A stretch of 11,640 bases of DNA from Xanthobacteraceae bacterium (GCA_030037105.1 JASHRY010000059.1:1-11640), one strand, 5' to 3'; shown: positions 1 to 7,399, counted from the stretch's first letter. The notes: generated by a model from the sequence alone, not told the origin. Translations and numbers: made by a program.

Positions 1-199
1 CACAACCGAACAGCGCGCAGACCCGGGTCCCGGCGAGCCTGATTGGATAACCGGCGCTGCCGTCGAGCGCGAGGATGAAAGCATCGCTGAGCGCGCCGCG
101 AATGGCGCCGGGTTCGATCTCCGCGCGCTCGGGCGCCCGGCGAGTGCCGCGCCGCGCCTCCCAATAGGCGTAAAGCTCGCGGCTCGCAGCGTGTTTCAT
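1..199 (-). CDS. PAS domain-containing protein (PAS_5 type), N-terminal part, cut by window edge
   Basis: The minus strand reads from an ATG at 197-199 to the left edge, giving about 66 residues starting MKHAASRELYAYWEARRG and continuing through a stretch rich in Arg, Glu and Ala, then DAFILALDG and RLAGTRVCALFG. The pattern SRELxxYWxxRRG, then PxRxxIxPGxIR, then a hydrophobic strand and RLAGTRVCxLFG is what I recognise as the start of the alphaproteobacterial PAS_5 family (small cytoplasmic PAS-like sensory proteins of unknown ligand). A purine-rich GGGACGGA lies about 8 bases upstream of the ATG and could serve as the ribosome site. The rest of the gene lies outside the window. The ligand and partner cannot be told. 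It faces away from the structured region at 388-579. Confidence 0.72.
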   Translation of the reverse strand, partial: MKHAASRELYAYWEARRGTRRAPERAEIEPGAIRGALSDAFILALDGSAGYPIRLAGTRVCALFGC

Positions 200-387
200 G
201 AACGATCCGTCCCGCACTGCGCAGATATCGCGCGCACCTGTCTCCGATCGGGACAAGGCGTGCACATTCGTTTGCCGTGCGCAGGGGGGAGCAAAGCGCG
301 TGCCGACCACGCGCGTCCGCGCCGGCGCGGCCGCGGCAACGTTCCATTAGCCTTAAGGAAGCGTTGACGTTGGCGGCGCCGGCACGG

Positions 388-579
388 CTGCCTAGGGTGG
401 CGTCACTGAGGAATAGGCGGCCGCTCGCGGGCCGCGTCGTTATCAGGGAGGCGAGGGGATGTGACCGACGCCGAGCGGGCCCGCGAGCCGCTGTGCGACC
501 GAGGCAGGGAGCGTTGGCGTTGAGCGCGAAACCCCGCGCAGGCGCAAAAGGGAAGGCGCAAGCCTTCCCTTTTGTTTTT
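388..579 (+). ncRNA. Candidate structured RNA (sRNA or long 5' leader) ending in an intrinsic terminator
   Basis: No protein gene fits between 200 and 608, yet the plus strand here is a chain of stems. Bases 423-433 pair perfectly with 478-488 (11 bp), with weaker extension outward to 417/494. Bases 434-439 pair with 466-471 inside it. CTGCCT (388-393) pairs with AGGCAG (502-507). GCGCG (524-528) pairs with CGCGC (535-539). A 12-bp terminator stem closes the series. A TTGACG at 364-369 could be a -35 but I see no convincing -10 at normal spacing, so the 5' end is a guess. It does not show the hallmark sequences of tmRNA, RNase P RNA or SRP RNA. It could be an sRNA, or an attenuated leader of the rhomboid gene at 681. 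GC-rich DNA forms stems easily, so only the terminator is firm. Confidence 0.35.
546..579 (+). terminator. Strong rho-independent terminator (plus strand)
   Basis: AAAAGGGAAGGC (546-557) and GCCTTCCCTTTT (562-573) are perfect reverse complements, giving a 12-bp stem closed by a GCAA tetraloop (558-561). TTTTGTTTTT follows on the plus strand, the end of the stem running into the U tract. It lies about 100 bases before the rhomboid start, and the gene to its left runs on the other strand, so it must end a plus-strand transcript that begins within 200-545. The left-hand A run also gives the minus strand a short T tract, so weak bidirectional action is possible. Confidence 0.8.
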
Positions 580-680
580 ACCGGCGCGCCGCCGTTCTGC
601 TGCACCGCTTGCCGTCGCCGCTGCGGCCGCTTATGTCGGCAGGACGCAGGTGCATTCCGGTGATTCAGCGTTCGGAGCCG

Positions 681-1415
681 ATGTTCAATGTGCCGCCGGT
701 CGTGCTCGCGACGGCGGCCGTGCTCATCGTCGTGCACGTGCTGAGAATGTTTGTGCTGACGGACGCCGAAGACTTGCGACTGGTCCTGACCTTCGCCTTC
801 ATTCCGGCGCGTTACGACACCGCTCGTCTCACCGGCGGTTCATTTTCCGGCGGCTTCGGCGCCGATCTCTGGACCTTCTTCACTTATGCTTTTCTCCACG
901 CCAATCTCCTGCATATCGGTCTCAATCTGGCTTGGCTGCTGCCATTTGGCACCGCGCTTGCGCGCCGCTTCGGGACCTGGCGTTACGTGCTCTTCATGCT
1001 GGTCATGGCCGCCGCCGGCGCGTTCGCGCATCTCATCAGCCATCCGGGCGCGATGGTGCCGATGATCGGCGCCTCGGCGGCGATTTCCGGCGCCATGGCG
1101 GCGGCGCTACGCTTCGTCTTCCAGAGAGGTGGCCCGCTCGGGTTGTGGCGGGGGGAGACCGGCGAAAACGCCTATCGGATGCCCGCAGCGCCGCTCATGG
1201 CGACGCTGCGCGATCCGCGATTCCTGATATTCCTCGGCGCCTGGATCGGATTGAATGCGCTGTTCGGCCTTGGCACCGTCCCGATGGGCGAGGAAGGACA
1301 GGAAATCGCCTGGCAGGCTCACATTGGCGGCTTCCTTGCCGGATTGTTGTTGTTCAACGTCTTTGATCCAGTCGTTTCCAGGGACGAATTCGATGTCGAG
1401 CCGAGCGGCAGATAA
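681..1415 (+). CDS. Rhomboid-family intramembrane serine protease
   Basis: This is a 244-residue polytopic membrane protein with the rhomboid core. It has an N-terminal membrane helix (about 5-27), then WTFFTYAFLHANLLHIGLN with the conserved H73, H78 and N82 (the HxxxxHxxxN pattern of GlpG), the GASAAISG nucleophile loop with Ser132, and the last helix AWQAHIGGFLAG with catalytic His214. Both members of the Ser-His dyad are therefore present, and it should be an active protease that cuts membrane helices; its substrate is unknown. A hydrophilic insert (about 150-178) separates helices near the middle. I chose the ATG at 681, preceded by CGGAG at 673-677, although that spacing is short. The frame is open upstream to a TTG at 609, but those residues are Arg/Pro-rich and unlike the family. 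The strong terminator at 546-579 separates it from upstream transcription. Confidence 0.85.
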   Translation: MFNVPPVVLATAAVLIVVHVLRMFVLTDAEDLRLVLTFAFIPARYDTARLTGGSFSGGFGADLWTFFTYAFLHANLLHIGLNLAWLLPFGTALARRFGTWRYVLFMLVMAAAGAFAHLISHPGAMVPMIGASAAISGAMAAALRFVFQRGGPLGLWRGETGENAYRMPAAPLMATLRDPRFLIFLGAWIGLNALFGLGTVPMGEEGQEIAWQAHIGGFLAGLLLFNVFDPVVSRDEFDVEPSGR

Positions 1416-1662
1416 CGGCAGATTGCATCATGCCGCCGCATTTGTCTGCCATGGTTCCGGCACAGTCAGCGCCGGTCTCCGGGCGACCCAAGCGGGACTC
1501 GATGCTGCACCGCAATAGGCGCAGGCAAACGAGGACGGGCCGATTTCACAGCCTCGCCCGTCAATTAAAAAAGTACGCCGACGGAACGCGGCGGTGACCC
1601 AAAACATAATCATGGCACCCGTGTCTGCGGGAGTGCAGCGGCGTGCTGTTAGGGAGGTAATG

Positions 1663-2094
1663 ATGACTGTCAGCATCATACTCGCGACCAAGGGGCGCGA
1701 GGTCGCCACGATCGACCCCGGCATCACCATCGGTGACGCCGTTCGGCTTTTGGCCGAGAAACGCATCGGCGCGGCGCCGATTCTCGGCGCCGACAAGCAT
1801 ATCGTCGGCATCATCTCCGAACGCGACATCGTCCGCGTGCTTGCCGAGCGCGGCGCTGCGGTGCTCGACGAGCCGGTGAGCCGCACGATGACGCGCAGCG
1901 TCGAGACCTGCCACGAGAGCGAGACGATTTCGAGCATCATGGAACGCATGACCGTGGGCAAGTTCCGGCACATGCCCGTGGTCGACGAAGGTCGGATTGT
2001 CGGCATCGTGTCGATCGGCGACGTGGTCAAGCATCGGCTCAATGAAATGGAACGCGAATCGGCGGCGATGCGCGACTACATCGTGAGCGCCTGA
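1663..2094 (+). CDS. Two-CBS-domain protein
   Basis: This 143-residue soluble protein is made of two CBS motifs and nothing else. The first (about 8-67) contains RIGAAPILGADKHIVGIISERDIV, written here as its core: hydrophobic strand, then GIISERDIVR. The second (about 76-130) contains FRHMPVVDEGRIVGIVSIGDVVK. A CBS pair forms a Bateman module that usually binds adenosyl nucleotides such as AMP or ATP. Free-standing copies of this size are common in Rhizobiales and probably regulate a partner enzyme or report energy state; the partner is unknown. The start is ambiguous between ATGs at 1660 and 1663. GGGAGG at 1652-1657 gives 2 or 5 bases of spacing, so 1663 is preferred. It stands alone, 247 bases after the rhomboid gene, and converges on the patatin gene. 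Confidence 0.88.
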   Translation: MTVSIILATKGREVATIDPGITIGDAVRLLAEKRIGAAPILGADKHIVGIISERDIVRVLAERGAAVLDEPVSRTMTRSVETCHESETISSIMERMTVGKFRHMPVVDEGRIVGIVSIGDVVKHRLNEMERESAAMRDYIVSA

Positions 2095-2177
2095 CGCCGG
2101 CGGCAGTTGGGTCGATGTTCCTTGCGGTTGGCATGAGGGCAAATTTGCCTGAGTGCCCGGCCTTTCTCCCACCGCGA

Positions 2178-2206
2178 GCACGGCTCGCATATCAGACGAG
2201 CTGTGC
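2178..2206. other. Hairpin between convergent genes
   Basis: GCACGGCTCG (2178-2187) can pair with CGAGCTGTGC (2197-2206) over 10 bp, with one G-U pair and a 9-base loop. It lies between the convergent CBS and patatin genes, where a transcription end would be expected. No T tract follows on either strand, so it is not a textbook intrinsic terminator. A separate 12-bp palindrome, GGCAAATTTGCC, lies at 2138-2149 in the same gap. Confidence 0.3.
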
Positions 2207-2241
2207 CCCGCAACAACTTTCACTATAACGATCTTTCCGTA

Positions 2242-3225
2242 TCAGCCCAAGGCGCCCAACGCGGCGATGGTATCGATAATCGGCTCGAGCGCCTTTTCCG
2301 CGGCGGTCTTCCCGGCGGCAATCGCGTCCGGAGCACGATGGAAATCGAGCCATCCGATGTGGCCGATATGCGGCGTGATATGCACGTCGGGCGGGTCGCC
2401 GGCGAGCCGCATGCGGGTGAGGCGGTCCTGCATGATGTTGAACGCCTCGATCATGACGGTGGAAAAGCTCGGCCGCGAGCTTGCAGCGAAAATCTGACGC
2501 CTGAGCGCGCGTTCGGCGCCGAACATGCCGCGCAAGCCCAAAAAGCCGTTGCGTGAATTTTCAGGCGGCGTATCGGCCGCTTCGTCGCTCGCGTCGGAGC
2601 CGTGGCTCGCGATGGTGGCGCCGCGGGCGAAACGGTCGGCGTCAAGATTGACCGCGATGACGACGCGCGCGCCGAACGCGCGCGCCGCCGTGACTGGTAC
2701 CGGATTGACCAGCGCCCCGTCGATCAGCCAGCGCCCGCCGAGACGGACCGGCGGGAACACCCCCGGCAAAGCGTAAGAGGCGCGTAGCGCCGGCGCCAGC
2801 GCGCCGCGCGTCAGCCAGATTTCGTGGCCGGTTCCGACCTCGGTCGCAATCGCCGCGAACTTGATCGGAAGCTGCTCGATCAAGGTGGTCCCGATCGTGG
2901 CCTCGAGCCGTTTGGCCAGCCGTCCGCCGCCGATGAGGCCGGAACCGCCGATCCTGACATCGAGATAACTGAGGATGCGCCGCAGCGTGAGGGAGCGCGC
3001 CCAGTCCTCCAATGCGTCGAGTTGGTTGTTTGCGTAACAACCCCCGACCAGTGCGCCCATCGAGGTGCCGACCACAATGTCGGGCACGATGCCCTGCGCC
3101 GTGAGGGCGCGGATGACGCCGATATGGGCGAAACCGCGGGCCGCGCCGCTGCCGAGAACAAGCCCGACAACAGGCTGGCCAGGCTTTGGCCGAACCGGCG
3201 CGGGTCGAATGTCGAGGGTAATCAC
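2242..3225 (-). CDS. Patatin-like phospholipase (RssA-like)
   Basis: From the preferred start the protein has 327 residues. It carries the patatin hallmarks in order: the glycine-rich oxyanion loop LGSGAARGFAHIG (about 24-36), the nucleophile elbow VGTSMG with Ser55, and the second dyad residue Asp169 in IDGALVNPVPV. These define a Ser-Asp lipid acyl hydrolase acting on phospholipids or other acyl esters in the cytoplasm or at the inner membrane. There is no signal peptide or transmembrane segment. The C-terminal region resembles bacterial RssA/YchK-type patatins. The GTG at 3225 has GAGGA four bases upstream and is preferred. An upstream in-frame GTG at 3282 would add 19 mostly polar residues but has no ribosome site. 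It diverges from the secreted-protein gene at 3431 across a region with phased repeats. Confidence 0.87.
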   Translation of the reverse strand: MITLDIRPAPVRPKPGQPVVGLVLGSGAARGFAHIGVIRALTAQGIVPDIVVGTSMGALVGGCYANNQLDALEDWARSLTLRRILSYLDVRIGGSGLIGGGRLAKRLEATIGTTLIEQLPIKFAAIATEVGTGHEIWLTRGALAPALRASYALPGVFPPVRLGGRWLIDGALVNPVPVTAARAFGARVVIAVNLDADRFARGATIASHGSDASDEAADTPPENSRNGFLGLRGMFGAERALRRQIFAASSRPSFSTVMIEAFNIMQDRLTRMRLAGDPPDVHITPHIGHIGWLDFHRAPDAIAAGKTAAEKALEPIIDTIAALGALG

Positions 3226-3316
3226 CCGGTCCTCATTTGCATTGCGCTGACGGGGCCGTTGCGATTGCCGATGATCGACCACGGCGCGGTCGGCAACAAG
3301 TTGTCAGATCTCTGTT

Positions 3317-3344
3317 ATGATAAAGTATGGTGAAGCAAGGTGAA
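3317..3344 (-). promoter_or_regulatory. Candidate sigma-70-like promoter for the patatin gene
   Basis: Read on the minus strand, TTCACC (3339-3344) as a -35 is followed after 16 bases by TATCAT (3317-3322) as a -10, which would start transcription near 3310. The -10 matches five of six consensus positions and the -35 four of six. The -35 falls within one of three GGTGAAG repeats. This is a by-eye match only. Confidence 0.35.
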
Positions 3345-3356
3345 GGCGCGGTGAAG
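3329..3356. repeat. Three phased GGTGAAG repeats in a divergent promoter region
   Basis: GGTGAAG occurs three times, starting at 3329, 3339 and 3350, so successive copies are 10 and 11 bases apart, about one helical turn. They lie between the divergent patatin and secreted-protein genes and overlap the candidate patatin -35. Same-face direct repeats of this spacing suggest a protein-binding array, but no known regulator is recognised. Confidence 0.5.
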
Positions 3357-3430
3357 GCGGTCCCCGCCCGGCGGCGACGGTGCGTTCGCGACGGCATTAA
3401 ATTGCCGTGATTGCGATCGAAAAGCCCGCC

Positions 3431-4420
3431 ATGCCGGGGCGAGGCGCGAGCGGGGTTCGATACTGTGCGGCATGGGCAGCGGCATTGGCATTCGTCTTCA
3501 TTGCGCCGATTCCCGCCTTGGCGCAGGCCCGCAATCTGATTGCGCCGCAATCCGCAATTTCGGTCCCGCTCATTCCCGGCACCGGCTCACCCGGTGCGGC
3601 GCTGGCGCCGCCGCCGTCGCCGGCACCGCCGCTCGCGCAGGCCGTGCCCGTCGTTCCCGCCGGGCACGTCGCGCTTGCTCTCGCCGCCCGCTATGGACGG
3701 GACGCCCCGCCGATCAGCGGCGGCATCATCTGGCGCGTCTATGCAGCTAAGCCCGACGCGACCGGCGCGTTCCCTTTGGTCAAGGAAGACAAGGCCGCGG
3801 CGCCGATATTCATGCTGCCGCCCGGCAGCTACGTCGTGCATGCGAGCTTCGGCCTCGCCAGCGCGGCGAAGGCGGTGCAATTGCGCTCCGGGACCGTGCG
3901 CGAAGTGTTCGACATCCCCGCCGGCGGCGTGCGCCTGGAGGGCCGGGTCGGCGATGCGCGCATTCCCACCGGGCAAATTTCCTTCGACATCTATCAGGGC
4001 AGCCAGTTCGATACCACCGAGCGGCGGCCGATCGTGCCGAACGTGATGACCGGCGACGTCGTTCTGCTGCCCGAAGGGACCTATTACATCGTGTCGAATT
4101 ACGGCGACGGCAATTCGGTGGTGCGCTCGGACGTGCACGTCCAGGCCGGCAAGCTCACCGACATCGTCGTCACCCATCGCGCCGCGATCATCACCTTCAA
4201 GCTCGTCAACGAGAAGGGCGGCGAGGCGCTCGCCAACACGCAATGGACCGTGCTCACGCCCGGCGGCGACGTGATCAAGGAATCGATCGGCGCCTTCCCC
4301 CGGGTCGTGCTCGCCGAGGGCGTTTACCACGTCATCGCGCGCAACGAAGGCAAGACCTATCAGCGCAATTTCAAGGTCATCACCGGCGTCGACGGCGAGG
4401 TCGAGGTGCTGGCGCGGTGA
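3431..4420 (+). CDS. Secreted proline-rich protein with three beta-type repeats, function unknown
   Basis: This 329-residue protein starts with a Sec signal peptide: a basic N-terminus, a hydrophobic core at about 11-27, and likely cleavage after ALA or AQA at 31-33. A Pro/Ala-rich linker (about 48-78) follows. The rest shows three degenerate repeats, each ending in a similar strand-turn-strand: LPPGSYVVHASFG (129-141), LPEGTYYIVSNYGDG (213-227) and LAEGVYHVIARNEGK (294-308), spaced 84 and 81 residues apart. The LPxGxYxV pattern is typical of small beta-sandwich domains of the carboxypeptidase-regulatory or Cna-B kind. That points to a binding or structural role in the periplasm, with no catalytic motif. 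I recall similar proteins in Rhizobiales but no assigned function. The ATG at 3431 starts the signal peptide directly; an in-frame GTG at 3407 is possible, and neither has a clear ribosome site. Confidence 0.78.
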   Translation: MPGRGASGVRYCAAWAAALAFVFIAPIPALAQARNLIAPQSAISVPLIPGTGSPGAALAPPPSPAPPLAQAVPVVPAGHVALALAARYGRDAPPISGGIIWRVYAAKPDATGAFPLVKEDKAAAPIFMLPPGSYVVHASFGLASAAKAVQLRSGTVREVFDIPAGGVRLEGRVGDARIPTGQISFDIYQGSQFDTTERRPIVPNVMTGDVVLLPEGTYYIVSNYGDGNSVVRSDVHVQAGKLTDIVVTHRAAIITFKLVNEKGGEALANTQWTVLTPGGDVIKESIGAFPRVVLAEGVYHVIARNEGKTYQRNFKVITGVDGEVEVLAR

Positions 4421-4456
4421 GGGCGATGCGCCGATCGCGCTCGGAATTGCCGAGAC

Positions 4457-4791
4457 TCAGTGCTGCGTGTGCTTCGCCGCGCCGGCGCTTTTTGCCGGCT
4501 CGAGGCAACTGATCGAGCCGATGACGTTGGCGCCATACTCCACATAACCGGACGGCGTCGGGGCGGAATGCGCGGCGGTGATCGGCAGATAGATGTAGCA
4601 CACGGTGCCGTCGACGGGATCGCGCCAGCGCTGCACGATCGTGTCCCGCAGCGGTCCGGCGAATTGCCGATCGAGCTGCATGCGCGGCAGTTTCTGCCAC
4701 TCGCTCTCTTGCTGCCCGCCTGTTGCGCAACGGCGGTGAGAGGAAGCAAAACCGCGCCCATGGCCGCGGCCCGAAGGAGCCAAGTTGTCAT
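4457..4791 (-). pseudogene. Small secreted protein, one-base frameshift after the signal peptide
   Basis: The ATG at 4791 has a good ribosome site (AGGAAAG) and encodes a signal peptide, MTTWLLRAAAMGAVLLPLTA, followed by VAQQAG. The frame then turns to nonsense (KRASGRNCRAC). One frame over, the sequence continues sensibly as QQESEWQKLPRMQLDRQFAG, then RDTIVQRWRDPVDG, CYIYLPITA, GYVEYGANVIGSISC, and ends at 4457. Adding one base in the GGG run (plus-strand CCC at 4715-4717) joins the two into a 111-residue protein. The mature part has two cysteines that could form a disulfide. I recognise it as a small conserved rhizobial periplasmic or outer-membrane-associated protein without a known function. 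The break may be a real mutation or a homopolymer sequencing error. It converges with the three-repeat secreted protein, 36 bases apart. Confidence 0.72.
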
Positions 4792-4914
4792 TCTCTTTCC
4801 TGCCTCGGCCTGGCGTCAGATAGTCCGCATTCCGTCCGGCGTCCGAGAAGGAGAGGAGCGATTGTTGCCCGCCGTGTCAGGGGCGGGGGACGATACGATA
4901 CGACGAATGCTCAT

Positions 4915-5055
4915 CTACCACGCGAACTGCATGTCGACGCGGCCGGCGAACTGGCTCGCATCCGGGCCCGCGCCGAAGCTGGCCGAGCCCGAGAGAACGA
5001 CATTGTCGGTGATGCGCGCCAGGCCGATGAGCGCCATCCCGCTCGCTGCAGCAAC
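4915..5055 (-). pseudogene. Remnant resembling the C-terminal end of a YadA-like membrane anchor
   Basis: On the minus strand, bounded upstream by an in-frame TAA (5056-5058) and ending with TAG at 4915, are 47 residues. They include AAASGMALIGLARITDN, then VVLSGSASFGAGPDASQFAG, ending RVDMQFAW. Alternating hydrophobic/small residues in three strands and a terminal aromatic residue are typical of the last strands of an outer-membrane beta barrel, and the layout fits the C-terminal anchor of trimeric autotransporter adhesins. The passenger, stalk and first strands are missing, and the preceding sequence does not restore them in another frame. I read it as a decayed adhesin end. The match is from memory of the family pattern, and a short chance frame cannot be excluded. 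Confidence 0.42.
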
Positions 5056-5308
5056 TTAACGAGGACAACATAGGTTTTCGGGCGGGCCACCACACCAGGC
5101 CTTTCCGAAGCAAAGTCCCTTCGCCGGGACGATGGATCAGGTCAGACCGCAATCCGGGACGTTGCCATCGAGCACGCATCTGTAGATTGGCCGGCCTATC
5201 CTCTCGCATCCCATCAGGCGGCGGCCTCAGCGCCGACCCCGTACAGAAGCAAGTGCCCGGCTGTTGGACGATGCAAAAAGATTGACTTACCAAGGCCCGT
5301 TACAGAAG

Positions 5309-5334
5309 CCCAGATGAGCGCAGCGAAATCCGGG
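5309..5334. repeat. REP-like palindrome of the rhizobial type
   Basis: CCCAGAT (5309-5315) and ATCCGGG (5328-5334) form an inverted repeat with one mismatch around GAGCGCAGCGAA. This matches the sequence type CCCGGAT-GAGCGCAGCG-ATCCGGG, which I know as a very common extragenic palindrome in Bradyrhizobium and relatives. It sits downstream of thrS. It may be part of a mosaic repeat and could stabilise the 3' end of the thrS transcript. Confidence 0.5.
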
Positions 5335-5455
5335 AGAAGCTTCTCCGCGCATCACCCGCTACAGGCTACAGGCTCATGCGGGGCTACAGGCTTCCCGCAC
5401 ACGAGAAGAGTGCGGCGCTTGTATCAGCCCGCGGCGTCCGCCTGGAGGGTCGCTA

Positions 5456-7399
5456 TTACGCCGCCTGCTTTCGTCGCCGTTCGTCCGGCGGCACGGCTTC
5501 CTCGGCCAGCGCCGCGAGCGCGGCCTCGAGCGGCATGGTCTGCTGCGTCTCGCTGCCGAGGCGGCGGATCGAGACGGTGCGCTCCGCGGCTTCCTTGCGG
5601 CCGACGACGAGCAGGACCGGAATTTTCGCCAGCGAATGCTCGCGCACCTTGTAATTGATCTTCTCGTTGCGCAGATCGCCTTCGACGCGCAGACCCGTGC
5701 GCAGCGCTGCTGCCAGTGCCTCGCGCGCGTAATCGTCGGCATCCGAGGTGATGGTGGCGACCATTGCCTGCAGCGGCGCGAGCCACAGCGGCAGATGGCC
5801 CGCATAGTGCTCGATCATGATGCCGGTGAAGCGCTCGAGCGAGCCGAACATGGCGCGGTGCAGCATTACCGGCGTCACCTTGTTGGAATGCGCGTCGATG
5901 TAGAAGGCGCCGAGCCGGCCGGGCATGTTGAGATCGACCTGCACGGTGCCGCATTGCCAGTCGCGGCCGATGGCGTCGCGCAGCACGTATTCGAGCTTGG
6001 GGCCGTAGAAGGCGCCTTCGCCCTTATTAAGGGTCCACGGCCGCCCCGACGCTTCGAGCGCCTGCATCAAGGCGGCTTCGGCCTTGTCCCACACCGAATC
6101 CTCGCCGATGCGCTTCTCCGGGCGGTCGGAAAACTTGATGCGCACGTCCTCGAAGCCGAAATCCGCATAGATCGACAGGATCAGGTCGTTGACCTTGAGG
6201 GCCTCTTCGGCGATCTCGTCCTCGGTGACGAAGATGTGGGCGTCGTCCTGGGTGAAGGCGCGCACGCGCAACAGCCCGTGCAGCGCGCCCGACGGCTCGA
6301 AGCGGTGCACCTTGCCGAATTCGGCGATCTTGAACGGCAGATCGCGATAGGATTTGAGACCGTTCTTGAAAATCTGGACGTGGCCGGGGCAGTTCATCGG
6401 CTTGATCACGAAGGTGCGCTCGTCCTCCTCGCGCGGCTCGACGAGAAACATCAGGTCGCGGAAGGTCGCCATGTGGCCGGAGGCGACCCACAGCGATGAA
6501 TCGATGAGCTGCGGCGCGTTTACCTCCATATAGCCGGCGGCGGCCTGGCGGCGGCGGATGTAGTTCTCCAGCGTCTGGAACAGCGTCCACCCTTTCGGGT
6601 GCCAGAACACCGCGCCGGGCGCCTCTTCCTGGAAATGAAACAGATCCATCTCGCGGCCGAGCTTGCGGTGGTCGCGCTTCTCCGCCTCCTCGATCTGCTT
6701 GAGATAGGCATCAAGCTCTTCCTGCTTGGCGAAGGCGGTGCCGTAGATGCGCGAGAGCATTTCGCGGCTGGAATCGCCGCGCCAATAGGCGCCGGCGACC
6801 TTCATCAGCTTGAAGGCGTTGCCGACCTTCCCGGTCGAGGTCATATGCGGGCCGCGGCAGAGATCGAACCAGTCGCCCTGCTTGTAGATTTTTATTTGCT
6901 GGTCTTCGGGGATGGCGTCGATGAGCTCGACCTTGAACAGCTCGCCCTTGTCGCGGAAGACCTTCTCCGCCCGCTCGCGCGACCAGACTTCCTTGATGAA
7001 GGGTTTGTCGCGCGCGATGATCTCGCGCATCTTCTTCTCGATGGCGGCGAAGTCCTCCGGCGTGAACGGCTGGTTGCGGAAGAAATCGTAATAGAAGCCG
7101 TTCTCGATCACCGGCCCGATGGTGACCTGCGTGCCCGGCCACAGCGTCTGCACGGCTTCCGCGAGCACGTGGGCGGCGTCGTGACGGATCAGTTCGAGCG
7201 CGCGCGGGTCGTCGCGGGTGAGGAACTCGATCTTGGCGTCGCGCTCGATCGGATCGGAAAGATCGGCGAGCTTGCCGTTGAGCGCCATCGCCACCGTGCG
7301 CTTGGCGAGCGACGGCGAAATCCCCTTGGCGATATCGAGGCCGGTGGTGTCGGGGGGGTAATCCCGACGCGCGCCGTCGGGAAAGGTCAGTGCGACCAT
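5456..7399 (-). CDS. thrS: Threonyl-tRNA synthetase
   Basis: This 647-residue class II synthetase charges tRNA-Thr with threonine in the cytoplasm. Domains in order are an N-terminal TGS domain (1-62), the editing domain with HDAAH (His73, His77) and CRGPH (Cys181, His185) that clears mis-acylated serine, the catalytic core, and an anticodon-binding domain from about 540. In the core, the zinc ligands that select threonine are visible as Cys337 (MNCPGH), His388 (DDAHIF) and His514 (VMLHRA). Motif 2 is [18 protein letters not shown] and motif 3 is FGSLERF. The length is normal for the family. The ATG at 7399 has AGGAG six bases upstream. The open frame continues upstream to 7861, but that extension overlaps yidD and has no synthetase features. 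It lies 74 bases after yidD and is probably co-transcribed. Confidence 0.98.
   Translation of the reverse strand: MVALTFPDGARRDYPPDTTGLDIAKGISPSLAKRTVAMALNGKLADLSDPIERDAKIEFLTRDDPRALELIRHDAAHVLAEAVQTLWPGTQVTIGPVIENGFYYDFFRNQPFTPEDFAAIEKKMREIIARDKPFIKEVWSRERAEKVFRDKGELFKVELIDAIPEDQQIKIYKQGDWFDLCRGPHMTSTGKVGNAFKLMKVAGAYWRGDSSREMLSRIYGTAFAKQEELDAYLKQIEEAEKRDHRKLGREMDLFHFQEEAPGAVFWHPKGWTLFQTLENYIRRRQAAAGYMEVNAPQLIDSSLWVASGHMATFRDLMFLVEPREEDERTFVIKPMNCPGHVQIFKNGLKSYRDLPFKIAEFGKVHRFEPSGALHGLLRVRAFTQDDAHIFVTEDEIAEEALKVNDLILSIYADFGFEDVRIKFSDRPEKRIGEDSVWDKAEAALMQALEASGRPWTLNKGEGAFYGPKLEYVLRDAIGRDWQCGTVQVDLNMPGRLGAFYIDAHSNKVTPVMLHRAMFGSLERFTGIMIEHYAGHLPLWLAPLQAMVATITSDADDYAREALAAALRTGLRVEGDLRNEKINYKVREHSLAKIPVLLVVGRKEAAERTVSIRRLGSETQQTMPLEAALAALAEEAVPPDERRRKQAA

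Larger units (their letters stand above)
4792..5455. other. Stretch without an intact gene
   Basis: About 660 bases between the frameshifted gene and thrS carry no convincing intact coding frame. Frames that stay open are Arg/Pro/Ser-rich with no motif. The stretch does hold a short YadA-anchor-like remnant (4915-5055), a REP-like palindrome (5309-5334), a 14-bp palindrome GGAGAAGCTTCTCC (5333-5346) and three copies of CTACAGGCT (about 5350-5395). It looks like decayed, repeat-bearing intergenic DNA. I see no clear terminator for thrS in it. Confidence 0.6.

Noticed and set aside
1534..1562. GACGGGC/GCCCGTC 7-bp stem as a terminator of the rhomboid gene
   Set aside because: The loop is 15 bases and the run that follows on the plus strand is A, not T, so it does not fit an intrinsic terminator in that direction. 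On the minus strand the T run comes before the stem.
1594..1662. GTG at 1594 as the start of the CBS protein
   Set aside because: The strong GGGAGG ribosome site at 1652-1657 and the domain start both support 1660/1663.
3587..4330. Minus-strand open frame opposite the three-repeat secreted protein
   Set aside because: Asp/His/Gly/Arg-rich translation typical of the complement of a high-GC gene. The plus frame has a signal peptide and repeats.
4877..5293. Minus-strand open frame of about 138 codons before thrS
   Set aside because: Rich in Arg, Pro and Cys without pattern, and it overlaps the YadA-like remnant in a different frame. I see no evidence that it is a gene.
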